Source: Cynocephalus volans | Lineage: Eukaryota > Chordata > Mammalia > Dermoptera > Cynocephalidae | Direction: 5' to 3' | NCBI RefSeq assembly: GCF_027409185.1 | Contig: NC_084464.1 | Location: forward strand, 46,537,095 to 46,601,094 | DNA: 64,000 nucleotides | In this document: positions 1 through 8,597 of the stretch, one piece after another | Position numbering within the stretch: the stretch's first letter is position 1 | Layout of the letters: each line of letters begins with the position of its first letter | The notes under the pieces: generated by a model | The model's database searches: none | Told to the model about the DNA's origin: nothing | Seen by the model: the letters and a program-made list of their open reading frames with translations, nothing else | Translations under genes and position numbers: made by a program

Positions 1-1584
1 TGGACCCACACAGGAGCGAGGAGCCAGAACTGAAAAAAGGGAGCCATTCAGAGGCTGGTGAGTCATCGCAAGGGACCAATGCAGGGCACGTCCCATGGTA
101 GGTATTTGGAACACAGGCAGTGGGTGAGATGGGCCCACTGGGAGAACCCTGGGACACAGCAAGGACAGCCGATCTGCCCCCCAATCAGTGCAGGACCACT
201 CAGAGGAGAATGGTCAGGGATGCAGAATTGCATGGGGTCACAGTTTGATGAAAAAACTCAGGGCCAGATCAGAGGTTCTACAGAACATGGATCCACCGGG
301 TCTCTGGAGAACCAGAAGTACCTATAAGATCAACCATTAAACCCTGAGCAGCACAAAAAGCCTTCCCTAGGGAAACAAGCAGCAAAGCAGCAATTTAACC
401 CAACCACACAGCTGAAGTAATGGTTCCCACACAAAGGCCCCCCATGCTAGAAGTAAGCAAAGGACAAAAAATTACTTCCAGCCCAGACATACCACCAGCA
501 CCCTGGGGCCTGCCTGGGAACCGGAGGCTTGGATCCGGGTACTGGACCCCACTCCCACTTCCAGGCAAACTGTGTCAGCGCCTCAGGGCCCGCCCAGGGA
601 CCCAAGGCATGAAGAAGGGGACCAGACCCCCCTCCCACAACCAGGCACACCAAGCCAGCGTCTTGGGTCCCACCCAGTGACCCAAGGCATGGAGCCAGGG
701 ACTGGACCCTCCTCCTACAACCAGGCACACCATGCCAGCACCTCAGGGCCCACCCACGGACCCAAGGCATGGAGAAGGGGACTGGACCTCTCTCCCACAA
801 CCAGGCACACCAAGCCAGCATCTCGGGGCCTGCCCAGGGACCCAAGGCATGGCATGGAGAAAGGGACTAAACCCTCTTCCCACAACCAGGCACACCACGC
901 CAGTGCCTTGGGGCCCACCCAGGGACCCAAGGCATGGAGAAGGGGAATGGACCCACCTCCCACAACCAGGTACACAGCACCAGTACCTTGGGGCCCGCTC
1001 AGGGACCAGAGGCATGAAGAAGGGGACCAGACACACTCCACAACCAGGCACACTGCCAGTGCCAAGGAGCTTACCAAAAACATCACCTCCATGTAGGTGG
1101 CCCACCACAGCCACCACAATAACCATGGCTGCCACGAAAGCAGCTAGACGCCACAACCACCATGCAGATGGTCCACCAACCACTGGAGTGCATTCACACA
1201 AAGAGAGTTACCAGCAGAGACAAAGAAAAGAAAAGGATGCCTCTCTCCACAAAGCCCATTTTAGAGTGACAGAAAAAGCATCTGCTCTATGATGATATTG
1301 GGGGACCTGATCACACCTCTCAGCATTGGACAGATCATCTAGGCAACAAATTAACAGAGTAACCATTATTCTTTCAGAAGGAGAGAAGAAATCCAGGGTA
1401 ACTAGAGGGGGCAGGGGGAGGGAATGGGGGAAGGGAAGAGATTGGACAAGGGGCATAAAGAATAATTATGATTTGTAACAATATGTATGCTAGTAATATT
1501 GATTTAATCAACATGTCTCAATGTTCAACCCCCAAAATATGTATAATTGGTTTTGATTCAATAAATAAATTTAAAAAAAAAAAA
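1..1584 (+). mobile_element. Unclassified composite retroelement with internal VNTR and L1-like 3' part
   Basis: The element ends in an A-run at 1573-1584 just after an AATAAA-like stretch, as retroposed sequences do. In order it holds a non-repetitive 5' module (1-517), a GC-rich tandem array (518-1073), a module of about 240 bp rich in CCACCA/CACAAC, and a short stretch at about 1315-1355. That stretch matches the endonuclease region of the young L1 near 9045-9086 (shared core GACAGATCATCTAGGCAA). A purine-rich G/A tract (1408-1450) and an AT-rich tail follow, resembling an L1 3' UTR. The 5' end may lie outside the window. The layout recalls SVA/LAVA-type composite elements, but an internally deleted L1 subfamily with a repeat-bearing 5' UTR is equally possible. 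Small ORFs in it look incidental. Confidence 0.6.
518..1073 (+). repeat. Minisatellite/VNTR, about 7 units of about 80 bp
   Basis: Units begin with GACCCAAGGCATG or a close variant at about 599, 679, 759, 839, 924 and 1004. A more diverged unit starts near 518. Each unit carries a CCCACAACCAGGCACAC-like core and a GGGGCCCACCCAGG-like end. The unit at 839 is about 5 bp longer through a CATGG duplication. The GC content contrasts sharply with the AT-rich flank. The non-identical units indicate an older array. Confidence 0.85.
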
Positions 1585-2226
1585 CATTCTAGGTAAGTCA
1601 AAACAGAATTTTAAAAATTAGTCAAGTAATTTACAGGGAGGCAGGAAAAAGAATAGAAAAATACAATAAACAGAATAACTAGAAAACAATAAATAAAATG
1701 GCAGATGTGGGCTGGCCAGTTAGCTCCACTGGTTAGGGCATGGTGTGATAACACCAAGGTCCAGGATTCAATCCCTGCACCAGCCAGCTGCCAAAAAAAA
1801 AAAAAAAAAAAAAAAAAAGGCTGACATAAACCCTAACATATCATAATTACATTAAATATAAATGGTCTAAAATACCAATTAAAAGATGGCAGAGTAGATT
1901 TTAAAATGTGAAGCACCTATACAATATCGATAAGAATCTCAACTCAAATAATAATAATATAGGCAGGTTGAAAGTGAAAGGATGGAAATATATATATTAC
2001 ACAAACTTTAATCAAAGGAAACAGGAGTGACTATATTAATTTCTCATAAAGTAGACTTCAGAGCAGAGAAAATTACGAGAGACAGAGAAGGGCATTATAT
2101 AATGATAAAAGGTCAATGAACCAAGAAGACATAGCAATCCTAAATGTGTATGCACCAAAGAACTGGAAACTGCAAAGCAAAAGCTGACTGAACTGGAAAG
2201 AGAAGTATAGACAAATCCACAAATAC
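1585..2226 (+). mobile_element. Old L1 (copy A) segment 1: ORF1/ORF2 spacer and ORF2 start
   Basis: This is the start of a long decayed sense-strand L1 that continues in pieces to about 19.46 kb. From about 1820 it follows the L1 ORF2 endonuclease start: an AACCCTAACATATCA-type opening, then GGTTGAAAGTGAAAGGATGG and CATAGCAATCCTAAATGTGTATGCACC. Many stops and indels are present. It is cut by a SINE (1709-1818) and ends where the LTR at 2227 inserted. Confidence 0.8.
1709..1818 (+). mobile_element. tRNA-Ile-derived SINE, single-arm form (CYN-like)
   Basis: The head reads as a tRNA-Ile-like module: A-box-like TTAGCTCCACTGGTTAGGGC, a GGTGTGATAACACCAAGGTC anticodon-arm region, and B-box-like GGATTCAATCC. 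A short spacer and a 26-base A-tail (1793-1818) follow. The flanks GGCAGATGT and GGCTGACAT look like a diverged target duplication. It lies inside old L1 copy A. Confidence 0.85.
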
Positions 2227-2580
2227 TGTGAACTGAATTGTGCACACACACCCCCAAATTCATATGTTGAAGCCCTAAGCCCCAATATGACTGTATTTGG
2301 AGATATGGCTTTTAGGAACTAATTAAGGTTAAACAAAGTCATAAGGGTAGAGTTCTAATCTGATAGGACTGCTGGCCTTATAGAAGAGGAAGAGATCTGT
2401 GTATGTGCATACACACATCCTCCCTCTCCGCTGCCCCCCCCAACACACACACACAAGAAGGTAATCATCTGCAAGCTAGGAAGAGAATCTTCACCGGAAA
2501 CTAACACTGGCAGACCTTCCTCTGGGACTTCCCAGCCTCCATAACTATAAGAAATAAACTGTTGTTTAAGCCACTCTGTT
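2227..2580 (+). mobile_element. MaLR-type LTR, left part (interrupted by Tigger1)
   Basis: It starts TGTGAACTGAATTGTG and runs through motifs typical of MST/MLT-type LTRs (CATATGTTGAAGCCCTAA, GGAGATATGGC, AATAAACTGTTGTTTAAGCC). The right part is at 5346-5382 and ends in CA. The 5-bp duplications AATAC at 2222-2226 and 5383-5387 flank the whole unit. The exact subfamily is not assigned. Confidence 0.75.
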
Positions 2581-3110
2581 CATGGAATACCTTGGAGATA
2601 TTGCAGGTTTGGTTCCAGACCACTGCAATAAAGCAAATATAGCAATAAAGTAAGTCACACTTTTTTTCATTTCCCAGTGCATAAAAAGTTAGGTTTACAC
2701 TATACTGTAGTCTATTAAATGTGCAAAAGCATTATGTATAAAAAAAGTATATACTTTAATTTAAAAATATTTTATTGCTAAAAAATGCTAAGGATCATCT
2801 GAGCCTTCAGCAAATCATAATCTTTGTGTTGGTGGAGGGTCTTGCCTCAATGCTGATGGCTGCTGACTGATCAGGGTAGTGGTTACTGAAAGTTAGGGTA
2901 GCTGTCACAATTTCTTATAATAAGACAACAATGAAGTTTGCCACTTCAATTGACTTCCTTTCACAAAAGATTTCTCTGTAACATGTGATGCTGTTTGACA
3001 GCATTTTACACACAGTAGAACTTCTTTCAAAATTGGAGTCAGTCCTCTCAAACCCTGCTGCTGCTTTATCAACTAAGTTTACATAATATTCTTAATCTTT
3101 TGTTGTCATT

Positions 3111-3288
3111 TTTTTTTTTATTTTATTATTTTTAAAGATGACCGGTAAGGGGATCTTAACCCTTGACTTGGTGTTGTCAGCACCACGCTCACCCAGTGAG
3201 CTAACCGGCCATCCCTATATGGGATCCGAACCCATGGCCTTGGTGTTATCAGCACCACACTCTCCCGAGTGAGCCACCGGCCGGCCCC
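3111..3288 (-). mobile_element. Two-arm tRNA-Ile SINE (CYN-like) in Tigger1
   Basis: In reverse orientation it starts GGGGCCGGCCGGTGGCTCACTC. The first arm ends at GGTTCGGATCC, the second opens with GGCCGGTTAGCTCACTGGGT, and the element ends ACCGGTCATCTTT plus an A-tail (T-run at 3109-3120). The target duplication CTTTTGTTGTCATTT is readable on both sides (about 3096-3110 and 3288-3302). Confidence 0.92.
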
Positions 3289-3448
3289 TTTTGTTGTCAT
3301 TTCAACAGTGTTCACAGCATCTTCACCAGGCGTGGATTCCATTTCAAGAAACCACTTTCATTGTTCATCTGTAAGAAGCGAATCATCCATTAAAGTTTTG
3401 TCATGAGATTGCAGCAATGCAGTCACATCTTCATGCTCCACTTCTGTT

Positions 3449-3619
3449 TTTGTTTTCTTTTTTAAAGATGACCAGTAAGGGGATCTTAACCCTTGACTTG
3501 GTGCTGTCGGCACCACGCTCTCCCAAGTGAGCCAACCAACCATCCCTATATAGGCATCCAAACCCGTGGCTTTGGTGTTATCAGCACCACACTCTCCCAA
3601 GTGTGCCATGGGCTGGCCC
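3449..3619 (-). mobile_element. Second two-arm tRNA-Ile SINE in Tigger1
   Basis: It has the same two-arm structure as the SINE about 160 bp upstream and the same orientation. The target duplication is TCATGCTCCACTTCT (about 3431-3445), seen on the other side as TCAGGCTCCACTTCC (from about 3620). The two copies differ at many bases, so they are independent insertions and not a tandem duplication. Confidence 0.9.
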
Positions 3620-4287
3620 TTCAGGCTCCACTTCCAATTCTATTCTCTTGCTATTTCCACCACATCTGCAGTTACTTCCTCCACTGGACTCTTGAACCCC
3701 TCAAAGCCATCCATGAGGGTTGTAATCAACTTCTCACAAAATCCTGTTAATGTTGATATTTTGACATCATCCCCATGAATCACAAATGTTCTTAATGGCA
3801 TCTAGAATGGTGAATCCTTTCCAGAAGTTTTTTTTACTTACTATGCCCAGGTTCTTCAGAGGAATCACTCTTTTTGGCAGCTATAGCATTACAATATGTA
3901 TTTCTTAAATAATAAGACTTGAAAGTCTACATTACTTATTGGTCCATGGGTTAGCTACAGAATGAATGTGTGTTAGCAGACATGAGAACATTAATTTCCT
4001 GTACATTTCCATCAGAGCTCTTGCATGATGAGTTGCCCCATCAATGAACAGTAATATTTTTGAAAGAAACCTTTTTTTCTGAGCAGTAGGTCTCAACAGT
4101 GGGCTTAAAATATTCAGTAAACCATGCTGTAAACAGATGTGCTATCATCCAGGCTTTGTTGTTCCATTTACCGAGCACAGTCAGAGAAGATTCAGCATAA
4201 CTCTTAAGGGGCCTAGGATTTTTCAGAACAGCAAATTAGCATTGGCTTCAACTTAAAGTCACCAGCTGCATTAGCCCCTAATAAGAG

Positions 4288-4979
4288 TCAGCCTGTCCAA
4301 AGTTTGAAGCCAGGCATTGACTTCTCTCTAGCTATGCAAGTCCTAGATGGCATTTTCTTCCAATGTAAGGCCATTTTGTCTACATAGAAAATCTGTTGTT
4401 TAGTGTAGTCACCTTCATCAATGATTTCACCTGGATCTTCTAGACAACTTGCTGCAGCTTTTACATCAGCACTTGATGCTTCACCTTGCACTTTATGTTA
4501 TGGAGATGACTTCTTTCTTGAAACATCATGAGCCAACCTCTGCTAACTTCAAACTTTTCTTCTGCATTTTCCTCACCTCTCTCAGCCTTCATAGAACTGA
4601 AGAGAGGTAGGGCCTTTCTATGTATTAGGCTTTGGCTTAAGGTAAGGTTGCGGCAATTTCACCTTCTATCCAGACCACTAAAACTTTCTCCATATTAGCA
4701 ATAGGGCTGTTTCGCTTTCTTATCATTCGTGTGTTCACTGGAGCAGAACTTTTCCTTCAAGAATTATTTCTCCTTTGCATTTACAACTTGGCTAACTATT
4801 TGGCACAAGAGGCCTAGATTTTGGCCTGCCTCAGATTTTGACATGCCTTCTTCACTAAGCTTTATTATTTCTAGCTTTTGATTTAAAGTGAGAGACCTGC
4901 AACTCTTCCTTTCACTTGAACACTTATAGGCCACTGTAAGGTTATTAATTGGCCTAATTTCAATATTGTTGTGTCTCAA
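4288..4979 (-). pseudogene. Tigger1 transposase remnant (N-terminal and central part)
   Basis: Frames across 4288-4979 encode recognisable pogo-family transposase segments: a CENP-B-like helix-turn-helix region, then [20 protein letters not shown] and [19 protein letters not shown]. Several frame changes separate them, so no functional protein is possible. In active relatives this enzyme cuts and pastes the transposon at TA sites. Confidence 0.85.
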
Positions 4980-5345
4980 GGAATAGGGAGGCCCAAGGAA
5001 ATGGAGAGAGATGACAGAAAGGTGGAGAGGTCAGAATATATATAACAGTTATTGATTAACTTCACTGTCTTATATGGGCACAGTTTGTAGCACCCCAAAA
5101 CAATTACAATAGTAACATCAAAGATCACTGATCACAGATCATTATAACAGATATAATAATAATAAAGTTTGAAATAGTGCAAGAATTACCAAAATATGAC
5201 AGAGACATAAAGTGAACACATGCTGTTGGAAAAATGGCACTGATAAATTTGCTCAAGGCAAGACTACCACAAACCTTTCATTTGTAAAAAGCGCAATATC
5301 TGCTAAGCATAATAAAGTGAAGTACAATAAAATGAGGTATGCCCA

Positions 5346-5382
5346 TATTTTGTTACAGCAGCCTAAGTAGACTAATACAACA
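5346..5382 (+). mobile_element. MaLR-type LTR, right end
   Basis: TTTTGTTACAGCAGCCTAAG followed by TAGACTAATACAACA is the 3' end of the LTR begun at 2227. AATAC at 5383-5387 is the second copy of the target duplication. Confidence 0.75.
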
Positions 5383-5387
5383 AATAC

Positions 5388-5924
5388 AGTTGAGACTTCA
5401 ATACCTCTCTCTCAACAATTGATAAAAGAACTGGATAGAAAATAAGAAAGGATACAGAAATACTCAACAACACCGTCAACCAAAAGGGCATTAATAGAAC
5501 ACTCTGGCCAACAGCAGCAGAATGCACATTCTTTTCAAGTGTCCATGAAACATATGCCAAGATAGAATAAATCCTGGCCTATAAAATAAACCTCAACAAA
5601 TCTAAAAGAATTAAAATCATATAGACTGTGTTCTTCAAACAAAGTAGAATCAAAGTAGAAATCAATAACAGAAAGACGGGCCGGCCCGTGGCTCACTCGG
5701 GAGAGTGTGGTGCTGATAACACCAAGGCCATGGGTTCGGATCCTACATAGGGATGGCCGGTTAGCTCACTGGGTGAGCATGGTGCTGACAACACCAAGTC
5801 AAGGGTTAAGATCCCCTTACCGGTCATCTTTTTAAAAAAAAAAAAAAAACAATAAAATAAAATAACAGAAAGACAAAATTCTCTATAAACACTTAAAAAT
5901 AAAAAACACAGAATAAAAAACACA
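5388..5924 (+). mobile_element. Old L1 (copy A) segment 2: ORF2 endonuclease region
   Basis: It resumes the L1 ORF2 sequence interrupted at 2226 (GAGACTTCAATACCTCTCTC, GAACACTCTGGCCAACAGCAG, GTAGAAATCAATAACAGAAAG). A SINE splits it at 5678-5860, and the young L1 follows at about 5925. Frames are broken. Confidence 0.8.
5678..5860 (+). mobile_element. Two-arm tRNA-Ile SINE with perfect target duplication
   Basis: It starts GGGCCGGCCCGTGGCTCACT. It has B-box-like GGTTCGGATCC, a second arm GGCCGGTTAGCTCACTGGGT, an ACCGGTCATCTTT end and an A-rich tail. The 14-bp duplication AATAACAGAAAGAC is identical at 5664-5677 and 5861-5874, so the insertion is fairly recent. Confidence 0.95.
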
Positions 5925-7429
5925 GAATAGAAAGGGCAGAAAAGGTTTCAAGATGGCGGCGGCTGCGGCGGCTGGCGCGGAGTAGCTGAGGTGGAAAAGG
6001 TGGCCACTGGGCCTCAGGCAGCCGGGAAACTTGTGGACCTTCCTCTGGCCATCTCTTAAGGGAGGACTGCTGCTGCTGGCCGGTCGTGGGGGCTCAACGC
6101 CACTTTGCCCCCGGCAGGAGAGGCTGCCTCATTTACAGGCAACAGCTTTGAAGTGTGGAGCAGGAAAAGAACTGATTCTTAGCTGCAAAAGCGAGTCTTG
6201 AAACAGGGAACACGGCGCCAGGGCTGCTGTGGATGCAGCCAGGATCCCGGAGGCTGGGGCCGCACTGAAGGCGGCCAGCTGCCCTATTCAGGATTCGAGG
6301 TTTCAGGCCGGCATTAAAGAAGATTCCTGGGAGCGCCCGAGCGGCGCCGCGACTGAACAGCCCGAGGCGGCAGCGCCGAGAACACGGAAGGCAACAAACC
6401 AGAGACAGAGCGAGCGCCCGACCTGGCACAGCACTGTGAGTGATCCCTGGCCCACGCGGCTCCCGCCTGCACCACCAGGCCACTCACTGCCCCGGTGCTG
6501 CCTCCATTTTCCCAGGTGCGGGCAGCTCCGCCCTGCTCGGCCATCACTGAGCCCATTTGCTTGGCCTGGCGCGGGGCTTTCCGGACCCTGCGGGCCGGCC
6601 TCCTCTCCCACTCCCTCCGCGGTTCTCAGGCGGGGCTGGGGGTGTGGGGCGTCCCGACCAGTGTTGGGAGGGCTAGAAAGTACGGGCGGGCCGACTGTCA
6701 CTCCACCACACCCTGGACTCCGGCCCTGGTAAACTTCCTGTTACTGGGAGGCAGATAACATCTCTGCGACCACCAGTTTGGAAAAAAGCCTAACGAATTT
6801 CTGGTTGGGAATAGTGTGGTAGGAGAGTTCCCAGGTCCGCTTGAACCTGCTGGAGAGCAGGCTGCAGGCAGGCACTAGACTCGGTTTATACCGGGGGGAT
6901 ACAAAGGTGAACAAGACCCGAGAAAGATCTACACAGTGCTACAAAGGCACCCAGAGAGACCGGTTGTCTGTGCCTAGCAGAAACCTGATAGACTTCCTGG
7001 GCGAGGCGGTGCTGAGCAGGGTCTTGAAGGCCCAGCTGATAGACGAGGGGTGCAGAAGACACGCCCCAGCCCAGCACAGTGTGCACAGAGGGGGGAGACT
7101 CGACAGAAACCACACACCCGGTGGGGTCGCCACTGCACGATCTAACAGCCTGGGCCAGAGCACACGGAACGGGGAGAAGTCCTGTACAGAAAGTGAAAGC
7201 TCAACAGAGATCACACACCCTGTGGTACGTGATCCACCAGCCCAGCAGAGTCCAAGCTGACCAGAAAGGTGGATCCCCGGAGAAGCCCAAGACCCGAGGC
7301 AACCACACACACAAGACACTAGAGGCCAACTGAGCAGTCACGGCGGGAGCCATACCAAATTAGCAACCACAGCAACATCCTAGTTAGTCATTAGTCTCAA
7401 ACCGGTGGACTGTGAAACCCCCTGCCACA
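5925..7429 (+). promoter_or_regulatory. L1 5' UTR / internal promoter region
   Basis: About 1.5 kb of GC-rich sequence lies ahead of ORF1 and opens with a GGCGGCGGCTGCGGCGGCTGG block. In the L1 family the 5' UTR carries an internal RNA polymerase II promoter. ORFs of 80-170 codons in it on both strands look like by-products of high GC. Confidence 0.7.
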
Positions 7430-8410
7430 ATGAATAAACACCAAAAAAAAGACACCAGAAATACAAAAAATCAAGAAAGTACATCACCAAAAGTTAATAA
7501 ATCTCATACTCTAGATCCTATAGAACAAGAAGCCCTTGAAATAACTGACAAGGAATTTCGAGTGATAATTCTAAGGAAACTGAATGAGATACAAGAAAAC
7601 TCAGCTAGACATCATGATGAAATGAGGAAAAGTATACAGGATCTGAAAGAGGAAATATACAAGGAAATCAATGTCCTGAAAAAAAATGTAGCAGAACTTG
7701 CTGAACTGAAGAAATTATTCAGCGAAATAAAAAACACAACGGAGAGTTTAACCAGCAGGCTTGTCGAAGTTGAAGAGAGAACCTCTGAACTTGAAGATGG
7801 GCTGTTTGAAATAACACAAGCAGACAAAAAGAAAGAAAAAAGAATCAAGGACATGGAAGAAAATCTGAGAGAGATATCAGACAACCTCAAGCGCTCAAAT
7901 ATCCGAGTCATGGGTATTCCAGAAGGGGAGGAAAATGGAGATTCCATTGAAAACATATTCAACAAAATAGTGGCAGAAAACTTCCCAGGTATAGGAAAAA
8001 TCACAAATCTTCAGATCCAGGAAGCTCAACGATCTCCAAACGTATTCAACCCAAAAAGGCCTTCTCCAAGACATGTCATAGTCAAATTGGCAAAACTCAG
8101 AGACAAAGAGAGAATCTTAAAAGCTGCAAGAGAGAAGCGTCAAATCACCTATAAGGGAGCCCCAATCAGGTTAACATCAGACTTCTCATCACAAACCCTA
8201 AAAGCTAGAAAGGAATGGGATGATATTTTCAAAATACTAAAAGACAAAGATTGCCAGCCAAGAATACTCTACCCTGCAAGGCTATCCTTCCGAAATGAGG
8301 GGCAAATAGTATATTTCTCAGACAAACAAAAACTGCGGGAGTTCACTACCACAAGACCACCCTTACAAGAAATCCTCAAGGGAGTACTGGGTTTGGTTCC
8401 CGAAAAATAA
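7430..8410 (+). CDS. L1 ORF1p, RNA-binding protein of LINE-1
   Basis: The 326-codon frame from ATG 7430 is uninterrupted. A GTG 18 bp upstream is in frame but is an unlikely start. ORF1p forms trimers, coats L1 RNA in the cytoplasm and acts as a chaperone for target-primed reverse transcription. Residues about 45-150 show heptad-like coiled-coil sequence (NEIQENSARHHDEMRKSIQD, ELKKLFSEIKNTTESLTSRL). A noncanonical RRM follows around NLKRSNIRVMGIPEGEE, then a basic C-terminal domain (RHVIVKLAKLRDKERILKAA, ILYPARLSF). The length is close to that of other mammalian ORF1 proteins. ORF2 follows after 187 bp, presumably translated by reinitiation as in other L1s. Confidence 0.95.
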   Translation: MNKHQKKDTRNTKNQESTSPKVNKSHTLDPIEQEALEITDKEFRVIILRKLNEIQENSARHHDEMRKSIQDLKEEIYKEINVLKKNVAELAELKKLFSEIKNTTESLTSRLVEVEERTSELEDGLFEITQADKKKEKRIKDMEENLREISDNLKRSNIRVMGIPEGEENGDSIENIFNKIVAENFPGIGKITNLQIQEAQRSPNVFNPKRPSPRHVIVKLAKLRDKERILKAAREKRQITYKGAPIRLTSDFSSQTLKARKEWDDIFKILKDKDCQPRILYPARLSFRNEGQIVYFSDKQKLREFTTTRPPLQEILKGVLGLVPEK

Positions 8411-8597
8411 CTACCACTGCCATAAAAACCTAAGAAAAATCTAAACCCGCTAGTACAATAAAAATGGCATTCATGAAGAGAAAACAAGCTAACAAAAACA
8501 CTATCTACAACCTAAGGAACCAACAAACAAAGAAACCAAACAGTAAATCAGAAAGCAAGGAACAAAAGACACCTAAGACAACCAAACAACCAATAAA

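Larger units (their letters stand above)
2581..5345 (-). mobile_element. Tigger1 DNA transposon (pogo/Tc1-mariner), near full length, holds two SINEs
   Basis: The two ends are inverted repeats: the left reads ATACCTTGGAGATATTGCAGG..., and the right is its diverged complement, ending in CAATAAAATGAGGTATGCCC. Without the two SINEs the body is about 2.4 kb, the usual Tigger1 size. Broken transposase pieces lie on the minus strand. The N-terminal DNA-binding region at about 4764-4979 contains [20 protein letters not shown], a middle piece is at 4288-4491, and a C-terminal piece follows near 3300-3450. All are interrupted by frameshifts and stops. It sits inside the MaLR LTR, so it is younger than that LTR. 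Confidence 0.9.

Noticed and set aside
599-1073. CRISPR-like regular repeats
   Set aside because: The 80-bp units are directly adjacent without unique spacers, in a mammalian genome. It is a minisatellite.
572-1292. Overlapping 130-190 codon frames on both strands at the window start
   Set aside because: They run through an 80-bp tandem repeat whose length is not a multiple of three, so repeats appear in shifting frames. No coding evidence.
1709-1790. Possible tRNA-Ile gene
   Set aside because: The tRNA-like arm is followed by a SINE body and an A-tail, is diverged in the acceptor, and is flanked by a target duplication. It is a SINE head.
6229-7333. 80-167 codon frames in the L1 5' UTR
   Set aside because: They lie in the GC-rich untranslated region ahead of ORF1 on both strands and have no known domain.
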